Shown in pieces: positions 8,536-16,257 of a stretch of DNA of 64,000 bases. The notes beneath the pieces were generated by a model. That model made no database searches, had not been told where the DNA came from, and was given only the letters and a program-made list of their open reading frames with translations. A program made the translations under genes and the position numbers. Source of the DNA: a virus. The first letter of the stretch is position 1, and each line of letters opens with the position of its first letter. The stretch lies in the IMG/VR virus record IMGVR_UViG_3300046787_000138, positions 1 through 64,000 of that record. The stretch is one strand, 5' to 3'.

Positions 8536-9468
8536 ATGGCTATTTCACGCGCACAGTTACTTAAAGAACTGCTCCCAGGCTTGAACGCTTTGTTCGGCAT
8601 GGAATATGCTCGCTACGGTGAGCAACACAAAGAGATTTACGAAACCGAAACTTCTGAGCGTAGCTTTGAAGAAGAAGTGAAGTTGTCTGGCTTCTCCGCT
8701 GCTCCAGTGAAGAACGAAGGCTCTGCAATCTCTTACGACAATGCACAAGAAGCATGGTCGACTCGCTACAACCACGAGACTATCGCTCTGGGCTTCTCCA
8801 TCACTGAAGAAGCTGTGGAAGATAACTTGTATGACAGCTTGTCTGCTCGCTACACCAAGTCTTTGGCTCGCGCCATGGCTTACACCAAGCAAGTTAAAGC
8901 CGCAGCCGTGTTGAACAACGGCTTCAACGGTGGCTACTTGGGTGGTGACGGTGTGTCATTGTTTGGTTACAACAGCTCTAGCGCTTTGGTTAACCATCCT
9001 TTGATCTCTGGTGGCACTAACAGCAACACTCCAGCTACTCAAGCTGACTTGAACGAGACTTCTTTGGAAGCCGCCGTGATTCAAATCGCTGCTTGGACTG
9101 ATGAACGTGGTCTGTTGATCGCTGCTAAGCCAAAGAAAATGGTTGTGCCTCCAAGCCTCCAGTTCGTTGCTACTCGTTTGTTGGAAACTAACCTCCGCGT
9201 TGGTACAGCTGACAACGACATCAACGCGATCAAGAACAACGGTTCTGTGCCAGAAGGCTACACCGTTAACAACTTCTTGACCGACAATAACGCTTGGTTC
9301 TTGACCACAGACGTGCCTAACGGTTTGAAGCACTTCGTGCGTACTCCGCTGCAAAACAGCATGGACGGCGACTTCGACACCGGTAACGTGCGTTACAAGG
9401 CCCGCGAGCGTTACAGCTTCGGCTGGTCTGATGCTCTGGGTATCTGGGGGAGCTCTGGCTCTAACTAA
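8536..9468 (+). CDS. Major capsid protein
   Basis: A 310-aa protein with AAGGAG ahead of its ATG and a strong terminator 10 bp after its stop. The N-terminal arm (1-40) is charged and helical. A segment around 75-95 (ALGFSITEEAVEDNLYD) resembles the Mu gpT-type HK97-fold coat proteins. The P-domain-like region follows to about 285. It follows scaffold and decoration genes in the classical order. The terminator directly downstream would limit readthrough and help give very high capsid expression. Confidence 0.85.
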   Translation: MAISRAQLLKELLPGLNALFGMEYARYGEQHKEIYETETSERSFEEEVKLSGFSAAPVKNEGSAISYDNAQEAWSTRYNHETIALGFSITEEAVEDNLYDSLSARYTKSLARAMAYTKQVKAAAVLNNGFNGGYLGGDGVSLFGYNSSSALVNHPLISGGTNSNTPATQADLNETSLEAAVIQIAAWTDERGLLIAAKPKKMVVPPSLQFVATRLLETNLRVGTADNDINAIKNNGSVPEGYTVNNFLTDNNAWFLTTDVPNGLKHFVRTPLQNSMDGDFDTGNVRYKARERYSFGWSDALGIWGSSGSN

Positions 9469-9477
9469 GCCAACCTA

Positions 9478-9506
9478 AGAAAAGGACCTTCGGGTCCTTT
9501 TCTTTT
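9478..9506 (+). terminator. Rho-independent terminator after the capsid gene
   Basis: AGAAAAGGACC / GGTCCTTTTCT form an 11-bp stem with a TTCG tetraloop, followed by a short T run. A strong, textbook structure. Confidence 0.93.
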
Positions 9507-9535
9507 GTCCAAATTGGGTGTATATTCACACCATC

Positions 9536-9593
9536 CCGGGGTCCCCGGTGTATCTGACAGTCCCGGCTGACGACATGCAGACAGATACGCCTT
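9536..9593 (+). other. GC palindrome and stem-loop in the leader of the next gene
   Basis: CCGGGG-T-CCCCGG (near 9536) is followed by a longer imperfect stem in which GGTGTATCTG pairs with CAGATACGCC. It lies between the capsid terminator and the gene at 9614. The preceding GTATATT could be a -10 element without a clear -35. Possibly an mRNA-stabilising or regulatory hairpin. Confidence 0.45.
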
Positions 9594-9613
9594 ATCGCAT
9601 GTGAGGAATCATC

Positions 9614-9841
9614 ATGGCTAATACCACCTTCTCCGGCCCAGTCACCTCGACTAACGGCTTCATCGGCACTACCACTGGCGCTGCTACTGTCCCAACATAC
9701 ACTGTTGCCACAGTCCCCTCAGCCGCCACAGTTGGCCAAATCATCTATGTGTCTAACGGCTTGGCCGGTGCTCCTTGCTTGGCTGTTGCCAACGGTACAA
9801 ACTGGATTTCTCCAGCCGGTACAGCTGTAGCCGCTGCTTAA
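9614..9841 (+). CDS. Small Ala/Thr-rich virion protein, 75 aa
   Basis: A beta-rich peptide with a repeated pattern of Thr, Ala, Val and Gly and a conserved-looking ending NGTNWISPAGTAVAA. It has no charged clusters, membrane segment or signal peptide. The ATG follows GAGGAATCATC. Small proteins like this are frequent behind the capsid genes of environmental podophages and may be head-fibre or decoration subunits. The role is inferred from position. Confidence 0.7.
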   Translation: MANTTFSGPVTSTNGFIGTTTGAATVPTYTVATVPSAATVGQIIYVSNGLAGAPCLAVANGTNWISPAGTAVAAA

Positions 9842-9847
9842 TTGATC

Positions 9848-9863
9848 TCGGGGCTTCGGCCCT
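9848..9863 (+). other. Short TTCG hairpin between two small structural genes
   Basis: GGGGC-TTCG-GCCCT makes a compact 5-bp stem with a stable tetraloop but no T run. More likely a transcript processing or stability element than a terminator. Confidence 0.45.
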
Positions 9864-9881
9864 AACTTAAAGGAGATTGAT

Positions 9882-10172
9882 ATGGCAATGCAAGGTGACG
9901 TTAAATGCACGCACTTGAGCGCCTCTGGCAGTATTTTTGCTGGACGCGCCCGAGTCAAAGGCTTTTCTATTTGCGGTACAGCTAGTACGGCTGGAACGTT
10001 GTTGTTGAAAGACGGCGGTTCTGGTGGCACTACGCTTATTGAAATCGACATTCCATCGAACTCAAACCCAAACTCTTTCTATGTGGCAATCCCACAAGAA
10101 GGTGTTTTGTTTACAACTAACGTCTATGCAACGTTGACAAATATTGCAAGCGTAACGGTGTTCTATGGCTGA
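9882..10172 (+). CDS. Small virion-associated protein, 96 aa
   Basis: A beta-rich Ser/Thr/Gly protein with AAGGAG 8 nt ahead of the ATG. It overlaps the glycosyltransferase-like gene by 8 bp. The sequence has two Cys residues in the first 35 and a central LLLKDGGSGGTTL turn. I cannot assign a family. Because it follows the capsid terminator and a structural gene, a minor head or head-fibre role is most likely. Confidence 0.7.
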   Translation: MAMQGDVKCTHLSASGSIFAGRARVKGFSICGTASTAGTLLLKDGGSGGTTLIEIDIPSNSNPNSFYVAIPQEGVLFTTNVYATLTNIASVTVFYG

Positions 10173-10917
10173 TACAGAGAAGAGCATTAACCTAGCTGGG
10201 CGCAAACTGATGATTGCGATCCCAGCATACGACAACAAGCTGAACATTGATTCAGCTTTTGCCTTGTCCAATCTGGCCGTTCAGGTTCAGTCGTTGGGGG
10301 TTAAGCTTTACCTCACGCACCTCTCGGGGTGCTCCCTTATTACGAAGGCTCGCAACTCACTGGTTGCGGACTTCCTCAAATCCGACGCAGACACGCTTCT
10401 GTTCGTCGATGCCGACGTGGTTATTTCCGCCGACGCAGTGCTCCGCCTTTTGGCGTTGAGCCTAGACAAAGACATCACGGCTGGTATCTACCCCCGCCGT
10501 GGTATGGACCGCAAGTTCTTCCTCGACTACCACCTTGATGAAAACGGTGCGTTGGAGTTCGACAAGAACGGCTTGATGCGTGTGAAGCGCATTGGCACAG
10601 GCTTCATGATGATTCAGCGTCACGTCATTGAGACGATGATCGCCAAACACCCAGAGTGGGCCTACGACAACAACGTAGACAACCGCACAGACCACGCCAT
10701 CTTCGACTTGAAGATTGTGAACGGCGAGTATTACGGCGAAGACTACTTGTTCTGTGACCGCGCTACTGAAGACGGTTTCACAGTTTTCCTAGACCCATCA
10801 ATCAGCCTACCCCACGTTGGCCAAGAGAAGTTCACTCGTGACTTCAACGAAGACGTGTTGCAGCCGTTGTTGGCCGAGCATTGCACCCCCAAGTTGAAAG
10901 TCGTCAATGGCAACTAA
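10165..10917 (+). CDS. Putative GT-A fold glycosyltransferase
   Basis: A 250-aa protein with the order of a nucleotide-sugar-dependent GT-A enzyme. The early strand KLMIAIPAYD (residues 14-23) is followed by the metal-binding DxD motif FVDADVV (Asp82 and Asp84). An acceptor-side region contains GTGFMMIQR, and GEDYLFCDRA is at about 190-200. Such phage enzymes may glycosylate virion proteins or host surface sugars. It lies inside the structural operon, which favours a virion target. Catalytic activity is inferred from the DxD and fold pattern. Confidence 0.72.
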   Translation: MADTEKSINLAGRKLMIAIPAYDNKLNIDSAFALSNLAVQVQSLGVKLYLTHLSGCSLITKARNSLVADFLKSDADTLLFVDADVVISADAVLRLLALSLDKDITAGIYPRRGMDRKFFLDYHLDENGALEFDKNGLMRVKRIGTGFMMIQRHVIETMIAKHPEWAYDNNVDNRTDHAIFDLKIVNGEYYGEDYLFCDRATEDGFTVFLDPSISLPHVGQEKFTRDFNEDVLQPLLAEHCTPKLKVVNGN

Positions 10918-11164
10918 AAAGACTCCATCGCTCGCTGTTGGTCGCGGTGAGAAACTTCCAGCATCTAAGGGTGCTGGCCTCACAGCCAAAGGCCGTGCTA
11001 AGTACAACGCAGCCACAGGCAGCAACCTCAAAGCTCCGCAACCAGAAGGCGGTGCCCGCAAGAAATCTTTCTGCGCGCGCATGTCTGGTATGCCCGGCCC
11101 AATGAAAGACGAGAAGGGTAAGCCCACTCGCAAAGCCGCATCTCTAGCCCGTTGGAAGTGCTGA
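10907..11164 (+). CDS. Small basic Lys/Ala/Gly-rich protein, 85 aa
   Basis: A basic protein with the central stretch LTAKGRAKYNAATGSNLK and a C-terminal RKSFCARM-like segment with a second Cys at the end. It resembles a family of uncharacterised phage and bacterial basic proteins (possibly DUF6321; not checked). It overlaps the glycosyltransferase gene by 11 bp and is followed one base later by a membrane-protein gene. A DNA-contacting virion or internal protein is possible. Confidence 0.7.
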   Translation: MATKKTPSLAVGRGEKLPASKGAGLTAKGRAKYNAATGSNLKAPQPEGGARKKSFCARMSGMPGPMKDEKGKPTRKAASLARWKC

Positions 11165-11165
11165 T

Positions 11166-11363
11166 ATGACCGAACACCACGATACCGCTAAACAAATCGT
11201 CGATGGGCTTTCGCTCTTGACCGTAGTTGGGACCTTGACCGAAATGCTACCTTCAATCTCCGCGCTACTCAGTATTGTCTGGGTGGGAATCCGAATCTGG
11301 GAGACTGATACGGTGCAAGGTTTGTTTGGCCGCAAAGGGGATAAAGATGCCAGCAACGAGTGA
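11166..11363 (+). CDS. Single-TM protein, holin-like, 65 aa
   Basis: A soluble acidic N-terminus is followed by a hydrophobic stretch at about 17-45 (SLLTVVGTLTEML and ISALLSIVWVGIRIW), then a charged tail. This is the size and layout of small holin or membrane-accessory proteins. It is placed between structural genes, away from the lysis cassette at 23.7-25.1 kb, so holin function is uncertain. It overlaps the next gene by 17 bp. Confidence 0.65.
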   Translation: MTEHHDTAKQIVDGLSLLTVVGTLTEMLPSISALLSIVWVGIRIWETDTVQGLFGRKGDKDASNE

Positions 11364-11865
11364 AAAACAAAAGAAGTTCATGGACGCCGCAGCGCATAAC
11401 TCATCGTTTGCTAAAAAGGCCGGTGTGCCGCAAAATGTGGCCAAGGAATTTAGCGAAAAAAGCAAAGGCTTGAAGTTTGGTAAGGGTTCAGATTCCCGCG
11501 CCGACCTTCAAAAAGTAAACAAACCCGAAGCCCTTCACGGCAAATCGGCTCTCTTTAAAAAAGGCGGTACCACCATGGCTACAAAAAAACTCCCTCCATT
11601 TATGGGCAAAGAGACTAAGGCTGAAGAAGCCAAAGAAATGAAGATCAAGGCTATTAGCCCAAAGATGTACCAGAAGGGCGAGAAAGCCGAAGGCGTGCAT
11701 AAGATGGCCAAGGGCGGCATCTCTTCTTCATTGAAAGCACATGCCGCAGCGCCCGCTTCCAAAGCTCATGCAAAGCTTGCCAAAGGCGGCGGTGTTGAGG
11801 TCAAGGGTAAGACCAAGGGCAAGAACATCGCCATGTGTGGCGGCGGTATGGCCAAGAAGAAGTGA
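11347..11865 (+). CDS. Basic DUF3008-like protein with C-terminal GKTKGK tag, 172 aa
   Basis: The ATG at 11347 is chosen because the N-terminus PATSEKQKKFMDAAAHN is typical of the short DUF3008-type proteins, and GGGG lies upstream. A second in-frame ATG at 11575 (behind GGCGGTACC) could give a shorter 97-aa product. The protein is very Lys/Ala/Gly-rich, with several GG turns. Near the end it carries GKTKGKNIAMC, related to the GKTRGK tag on the next genes. Function unknown; likely a packaged internal or virion protein. Confidence 0.65.
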   Translation: MPATSEKQKKFMDAAAHNSSFAKKAGVPQNVAKEFSEKSKGLKFGKGSDSRADLQKVNKPEALHGKSALFKKGGTTMATKKLPPFMGKETKAEEAKEMKIKAISPKMYQKGEKAEGVHKMAKGGISSSLKAHAAAPASKAHAKLAKGGGVEVKGKTKGKNIAMCGGGMAKKK

Positions 11866-11875
11866 GAGGATTATC

Positions 11876-12421
11876 ATGGCACGTAAAAAAGATTTGGCTG
11901 GACTCGCTACGTTGGCGGGTCTCGCGTATATGGCGTCTCGCGACAAAGGCGGCGAATCAGCTGCTCCAGAAGCTAAAACCGAGAGCGCGGTAGCCTCCCC
12001 TGTTTCTAGTTCTGCTGGCGACGTAGAAGAAACCAAACTCGATAGCATGGCCGACATCCCTCGTTCACGCCCCGCAGCTCCAAAAGCTTCCGCACCAAAA
12101 CCCATGGGCGGTTCTGGCCGTGGCGGTCGTGGCGGCGCTACAGCTGAAGAGTTGGCCGTTTATGCAGCTAGCAAAAAGCCAGCGTATGAATCTCCTTATG
12201 ACCGCTCACGTCGCGAAGACCGTGAAGCTGGCCGCGACATTGGCTCCGTGGTCGAAGGCCTGAAAAACCGTATTGCTACTGCTGGTGAACGTGGAAGCGT
12301 ACTGCCTTTGAAAAGCACAAAAGCAGACAAGAACGAGTTCATGGGTCCCGGCATGAAAAAAGGCGGCTCAGTCAAAGGCTGGGGCATGGCTCGCGGCGCT
12401 CGCAAAGCAAAGACTTACTAA
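11876..12421 (+). CDS. Basic virion-associated protein, 181 aa
   Basis: The ATG at 11876 follows GAGAGGATTATC. The first 25 residues include a mildly hydrophobic LAGLATLAGLAYMAS helix. Then comes a Pro/Ala/Ser linker with a GGSGRGGRGG turn, and a basic C-terminus ending in KKGGSVKGWGMARGARKAK. The end resembles the tags of its neighbours but without GKTRGK. I cannot assign a function; it belongs to the tagged-protein cluster. Confidence 0.7.
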   Translation: MARKKDLAGLATLAGLAYMASRDKGGESAAPEAKTESAVASPVSSSAGDVEETKLDSMADIPRSRPAAPKASAPKPMGGSGRGGRGGATAEELAVYAASKKPAYESPYDRSRREDREAGRDIGSVVEGLKNRIATAGERGSVLPLKSTKADKNEFMGPGMKKGGSVKGWGMARGARKAKTY

Positions 12422-12430
12422 GGAAAAATC

Positions 12431-12727
12431 ATGGCAAACAGTTTATTAGCCAACCTCTCCCCCGTTTACGGCGCTCTCAAAGGTGAGGGCATGTTTGGTG
12501 ACGTGCTGGGCAAAAAGAGCGAAAACGAAGCCGAAGCGCAAAAAGCTATGCAGGCTGCTCAGGAAAAGAAAGCTGCGGACGAACAAGCATTGGCTAAGGC
12601 TAATGCGCAGGAGTGGGCGAAACGCCAAAATGGTATGAAAAAAGGCGGTATGGCTAAGTCATCTTCCGCTTCCCGCCGCGCTGACGGCATGGCGTCCAAG
12701 GGCAAGACCCGTGGCAAATTTTGCTGA
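12431..12727 (+). CDS. Tagged small protein A (C-terminal RADGMASKGKTRGKFC), 98 aa
   Basis: A short N-terminal domain is followed by an Ala/Lys/Glu coiled coil (30-66), a GG turn, and the tag RADGMASKGKTRGKFC. The same ending occurs on the next gene product. AAGGAAAAATC precedes the ATG. The tag is basic and ends in Cys. It could be an assembly or DNA-binding signal; the gene sits in a set of small genes between the capsid and tail parts of the late operon. Confidence 0.7.
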   Translation: MANSLLANLSPVYGALKGEGMFGDVLGKKSENEAEAQKAMQAAQEKKAADEQALAKANAQEWAKRQNGMKKGGMAKSSSASRRADGMASKGKTRGKFC

Positions 12728-12735
12728 GGTGAACC

Positions 12736-13041
12736 ATGGCAGATGACAAAATGTGGAAACCCGGTATGGACATCCCTCAAGATGAGGATGGCGCATCGGT
12801 GACCAAAACGGACAAAAAACCTACTCCAGCCCCAAAGAAGATTCAAGCCCCACAGGACATTGATGGCGCTTCTGCTACTCGTAGCCCGAAGAAGGGTGAA
12901 AAGCCTGTGTATGAAGAACCCGGTAGCGGTATTCGCGTTGACGGCAAACCATTGAACAAAGCCAAAGGTGGCTTTGTTTCCGCTTCTAGCCGTGCCGATG
13001 GTATGGCATCACGAGGTAAAACTCGTGGGAAGATGTGCTGA
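12736..13041 (+). CDS. Tagged small protein B (C-terminal RADGMASRGKTRGKMC), 101 aa
   Basis: The N-terminal part holds two copies of a short repeat, IPQDEDGASVTKT and APQDIDGASATRS, joined by a Pro/Lys linker, then a turn and the tag RADGMASRGKTRGKMC. The protein looks intrinsically disordered. Its stop overlaps the next ATG (TGATG). Same tag as the 12431-12727 product, so the two probably share a destination in the virion. Confidence 0.7.
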   Translation: MADDKMWKPGMDIPQDEDGASVTKTDKKPTPAPKKIQAPQDIDGASATRSPKKGEKPVYEEPGSGIRVDGKPLNKAKGGFVSASSRADGMASRGKTRGKMC

Positions 13042-13277
13042 TGTTGGCTAGTCGTGGCATGGGGGCTGTTAACGCCTCTAAGATGCCTAAACCCAAAGTC
13101 ATCAAGAAGCGTGACGGAGACTACCCAGTTGACGTCTACGCTGAAGGCGGCAAAGTAGGTTTGTACGCTAACATCAACGCCAAGCGTAAGCGCGGTGAGA
13201 AGATGCGTAAGCCCGGGGCCAAAGGCGCGCCGACAGCCCAAGCATTTATTGACTCCGCAAAAACAGCAAAGAAGTAA
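13041..13277 (+). CDS. Small basic protein, 78 aa
   Basis: A Lys/Arg-rich peptide. The ATG at 13041 overlaps the previous stop; a GTG 6 nt earlier is less likely. The sequence includes PKVIKKRDGDYPVDVYAEGGK and a basic KRKRGEKMRK run (about 50-60). No membrane segment. It appears to be another member of the basic small-protein set before the adaptor gene. Unknown role. Confidence 0.65.
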   Translation: MLASRGMGAVNASKMPKPKVIKKRDGDYPVDVYAEGGKVGLYANINAKRKRGEKMRKPGAKGAPTAQAFIDSAKTAKK

Positions 13278-13280
13278 ACC

Positions 13281-14210
13281 ATGGCAGTCACATCCGGCTC
13301 AACCTCATTCAACCTTGACCTAACCGAGTTGGTCGAGGAGGCGTTTGAACGCGCCGGTCGTGAACTGCGTTCGGGTTATGACCTGCGCACAGCTCGTCGT
13401 AGCCTCAACATCATGTTCGCCGACTGGGCGAACCGTGGCATCAACATGTGGACGATTGAGCAAGGTCAGATTGACTTGGTTCAAGGCCAGAGCACTTACG
13501 CCCTGCCCAACGACACTGTGGATTTGCTAGAACACGTTATCCGTACTCAAGCCGGTCAGACTTCTAACCAAGCTGACTTGACCATCACACGTATCAGCGT
13601 CTCGACTTATGCGACCCTCCCAAACAAGCTTCAGCAGGCTCGTCCGATTCAGGTATGGGTCCAAAGACTGGATGGGCAGACTGCGGCGTCAATCACGACT
13701 CTTGCGAGTGGCATATCGGCTACTGACACAACGATTGCGTTGACCTCGTCTCAGGGCTTGCCAGCGGCAGGTTTCATCAAGATCGACAACGAGACCATCA
13801 ACTACACCGCAGTCAGCGGCAACGACCTCACCGGCTGTTTCCGTGGGCAGAACGGCACTACCGCCGCTTCTCATTTAGCTGCCGCCGCTGTGTCCGTGCA
13901 GAACCTCCCAGCTGTGACCGTATGGCCTACACCTGATGGCGCTCAGACATACCAATTCGTCTACTGGCGTCTTCGCCGCACTCAGGATGCCGGTGGTGGT
14001 GTGAACGTCATGGACGTGCCTTTCCGCTTCATCCCTTGTATGGCCGCTGGTTTGGCGTACTACATCGCTGGCAAGATTCCAGAAGGCGCTGAGCGCATCA
14101 TGCTGTTGAAGCAACAGTACGACGAGGCATGGGAGCTGGCCGCTTATGAAGACCATGAGAAGGCCGCTATTCGCTTCGTACCGCGTCAGCAGTACATCGG
14201 GGGCACCTAA
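13281..14210 (+). CDS. Tail / head-tail adaptor-like protein with inserted beta module, 309 aa
   Basis: A conserved podophage structural protein. The N-terminal helical part (residues 10-60, including RSLNIMFADWANRG) and beta strands to about 130 are followed by an inserted module at 137-200 rich in Thr and Gly. A C-terminal helical domain follows. The module (TTIALTSSQGLPAAG, then DNETINYT, LTGCFRGQ and TTAASH) recurs in the nozzle protein at 25102-27333. It probably forms part of the head-tail interface or tail hub. It abuts the next gene. Confidence 0.7.
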   Translation: MAVTSGSTSFNLDLTELVEEAFERAGRELRSGYDLRTARRSLNIMFADWANRGINMWTIEQGQIDLVQGQSTYALPNDTVDLLEHVIRTQAGQTSNQADLTITRISVSTYATLPNKLQQARPIQVWVQRLDGQTAASITTLASGISATDTTIALTSSQGLPAAGFIKIDNETINYTAVSGNDLTGCFRGQNGTTAASHLAAAAVSVQNLPAVTVWPTPDGAQTYQFVYWRLRRTQDAGGGVNVMDVPFRFIPCMAAGLAYYIAGKIPEGAERIMLLKQQYDEAWELAAYEDHEKAAIRFVPRQQYIGGT

Positions 14211-14638
14211 TGGGTAACCGCTTCGCCAGTGGCAAATGGGCGATTGCTCAATGCGACCGTTGCGATCAGCGGTTCAAGTTGAAAGTCCTCAAGCGCGAGA
14301 TCATCAAGACCAAGAACTACGAGCTCTTGGTGTGCCCAGAGTGCTGGGACCCTGACCAACCACAACTTCAGCTGGGTATGTATCCGGTTGATGACCCTCA
14401 AGGTTTGCGTAACCCACGCCCTGACCGCAGCTATGTAACGTCAGGCACAACGGGCTTGCAGATTCTGAACGGCAACAGCACTAGCACTCAGGAACAAGGT
14501 TTCCAAAGTGAGGGTAGTCGCAACATACAATGGGGGTGGAACCCTGTTGGTGGCGCGGCCTTAAATGACGACGGTTTAACGCCAAACTACTTGGCTTTAT
14601 CTGTGGAAATTGGTACAGTCACCATATCAACGACGTAA
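14210..14638 (+). CDS. Zinc-ribbon virion protein, 142 aa
   Basis: Residues 15-45 hold two CxxC pairs, CDRC (Cys15, Cys18) and CPEC (Cys42, Cys45), spaced as in a zinc ribbon. The rest is a Gly/Ser/Asn-rich tail ending in a beta-rich segment. It overlaps the adaptor gene by 1 bp (TAATG). The family is common next to adaptor genes of environmental podophages, but its function is not known to me. Possibly a connector or structural zinc protein. Confidence 0.7.
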   Translation: MGNRFASGKWAIAQCDRCDQRFKLKVLKREIIKTKNYELLVCPECWDPDQPQLQLGMYPVDDPQGLRNPRPDRSYVTSGTTGLQILNGNSTSTQEQGFQSEGSRNIQWGWNPVGGAALNDDGLTPNYLALSVEIGTVTISTT

Positions 14639-14648
14639 GGAGTCGAAC

Positions 14649-14843
14649 ATGTCTTTCAAAAAATCAGCCGACGGCGTTACCAAAAAAGGTAAGACCGAAG
14701 GCAAAAATCTCGGCGATAGCGGCCCAACAGCAGCAGCTCAAAAGGGCAAAGGCGGCAAGGGCAAAGGCGGCGGCAAAACTAACGAAGACATGCTGAGCAT
14801 GGGTCGTGGTATGGCCAAAGTTGCAAACCAGAAGCGAGGTTAA
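14649..14843 (+). CDS. Small Gly/Lys-rich tagged protein, 64 aa
   Basis: The ATG at 14649 is chosen because AAGGAG lies upstream and the residues before it look random. It begins SFKKSADGVTKKGKTEGKN, a variant of the RADGxxxxGKTRGK tag here placed at the N-terminus, followed by a KGKGGKGKGGGK run. Very basic. Unknown function; shares the tag with genes at 12431 and 12736. Confidence 0.65.
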   Translation: MSFKKSADGVTKKGKTEGKNLGDSGPTAAAQKGKGGKGKGGGKTNEDMLSMGRGMAKVANQKRG

Positions 14844-14845
14844 TC

Positions 14846-15115
14846 ATGGCCAAATTCAGTCAAAAAATGGGTGGTAAGGAAGTTGGCGCTGCTAGCGTCT
14901 ACGCTAAGCCACACACAATGGACGGCAAGCCCCTCAAGGCTACGAAGAAGACCGACCCAAACACTTTGTCAGCTAAGCAAATCAGCCCCCGCACAACCGC
15001 AATGCGCGTGAGTGGTGGTGACCCTGCTGCCGATGACGTCAAGACCACAGGCATTAAAATCCGTGGTACTGGCGCGGCAACAAAAGGTTTGATGGCTCGC
15101 GGCCCAATGGCATAA
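14846..15115 (+). CDS. Small basic virion-associated protein, 89 aa
   Basis: Follows the previous gene by 2 bp. It is Lys/Thr/Ala-rich, with the C-terminal motif GIKIRGTGAATKGLMARGP. This ending is familiar to me from small structural-module proteins of environmental podophages just before the phage adaptor gene. No known fold. Probably another internal or connector accessory protein. Confidence 0.68.
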   Translation: MAKFSQKMGGKEVGAASVYAKPHTMDGKPLKATKKTDPNTLSAKQISPRTTAMRVSGGDPAADDVKTTGIKIRGTGAATKGLMARGPMA

Positions 15116-15116
15116 C

Positions 15117-15818
15117 ATGACCTACGACGAACTCTACGCAAACATCCAAGCGTACACGGAGAACACGTTCCCCGATACGTACCTTGCTGACGGAAGCTCC
15201 GTGTCTACTGAGACGCAGATCAACACCTTCATCAAGCAGGCGGAGCAACGCATCTATAACACGGTGCAGTTTCCGTCTTTGCGTAAGAACGTCGAAGGTA
15301 TCACGACCACGAACAACAAGTACCTCTCGTGCCCTAACGACTTTCTGGCGGTGTATTCATTGGCCGTGATCGACGCTACGGGCTCGTACGAGTTCTTGCT
15401 GAACAAAGACGTGAACTTCATCCGTCAGGCTTACCCACAACCAACGGATACCGCGACCCCCAAGTATTACGCTCTGTTTGGGCCGACTACTTCTGGCACA
15501 ACAGTTACCAACGAGTTGACCTTTATTCTTGGCCCAACACCTGATGCAGCCTACGATGTAGAGCTGCACTATTACTATTACCCAACATCCATTGTGGATT
15601 CAGCTGATGGCCACACGTGGTTGGGTGACAACTTCGATAGCGTGCTGTTGTACGGTTCTTTGGTTGAGGCGTACACCTTCATGAAGGGTGAGACCGACTT
15701 GATTACCTTGTACAACACTAAGTACAACGAAGCGTTGGCTATGGCTAAGCGTCTGGGCGATGGTATGGAACGTCAGGACGCATACCGTTCTGGCCAATAT
15801 AGACAGGCGGTGACCTGA
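15117..15818 (+). CDS. Phage adaptor protein (connector)
   Basis: A 233-aa protein that begins MTYDELYANIQAYT and contains FIKQAEQRIYNTVQFPSLRK (35-54), the pattern of the phage adaptor family that joins the portal to the tail tube. It continues with beta strands and a C-terminal helix of Lys/Arg/Glu residues. ATG at 15117 lies one base after the previous stop. The start of the following gene overlaps its stop (TGATGG). Confidence 0.75.
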   Translation: MTYDELYANIQAYTENTFPDTYLADGSSVSTETQINTFIKQAEQRIYNTVQFPSLRKNVEGITTTNNKYLSCPNDFLAVYSLAVIDATGSYEFLLNKDVNFIRQAYPQPTDTATPKYYALFGPTTSGTTVTNELTFILGPTPDAAYDVELHYYYYPTSIVDSADGHTWLGDNFDSVLLYGSLVEAYTFMKGETDLITLYNTKYNEALAMAKRLGDGMERQDAYRSGQYRQAVT

Positions 15819-16246
15819 TGGCAATCGCTCAAGGCGCAACAAACACATTCAAGGTTGGACTGCTCGACGGCACGTTCGACTTGGCCGCAGGTTCGTTCAA
15901 GATCGCGCTGTACACCGGCGCGGCTTCTATTGGGCCTGACACAACTGCGTACACCACTGACGGTGAAGTGGTGGCTTCCGGCTACACAGCTGGCGGCGAG
16001 GCACTGACAATTTCCCAAGTGCCGACAATCGGCAACCAAACAGGCAATGCTACGGCGTATCTATCGTTCAGCAACGTTACTTGGACTTCAGCCCTAACTG
16101 CGCGTGGCGCTCTGATCTATCAAGTTGGTAGTGGCGACCCGGCGGTATGTGTACTGGACTTCGGCGCAGACAAGACTTCTACGACAACTTTCACAGTGCA
16201 GTTTCCTGCTGTCACTAGCACAGCGGCGATCATCCGCATTTCCTAA
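15818..16246 (+). CDS. Tail-region structural protein, 142 aa
   Basis: A beta-rich, Thr/Ala/Gly protein with little charge. It starts directly in the TGATGG overlap with the adaptor gene. The first half contains FKIALYTGAAS and a YTAGGEAL strand; the second half ends in FPAVTSTAAIIRIS. It looks like a compact beta-sandwich and is related in style to the next gene product. Function unknown; virion surface or tail. Confidence 0.7.
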   Translation: MAIAQGATNTFKVGLLDGTFDLAAGSFKIALYTGAASIGPDTTAYTTDGEVVASGYTAGGEALTISQVPTIGNQTGNATAYLSFSNVTWTSALTARGALIYQVGSGDPAVCVLDFGADKTSTTTFTVQFPAVTSTAAIIRIS

Positions 16247-16257
16247 TAGGAGCCCTC

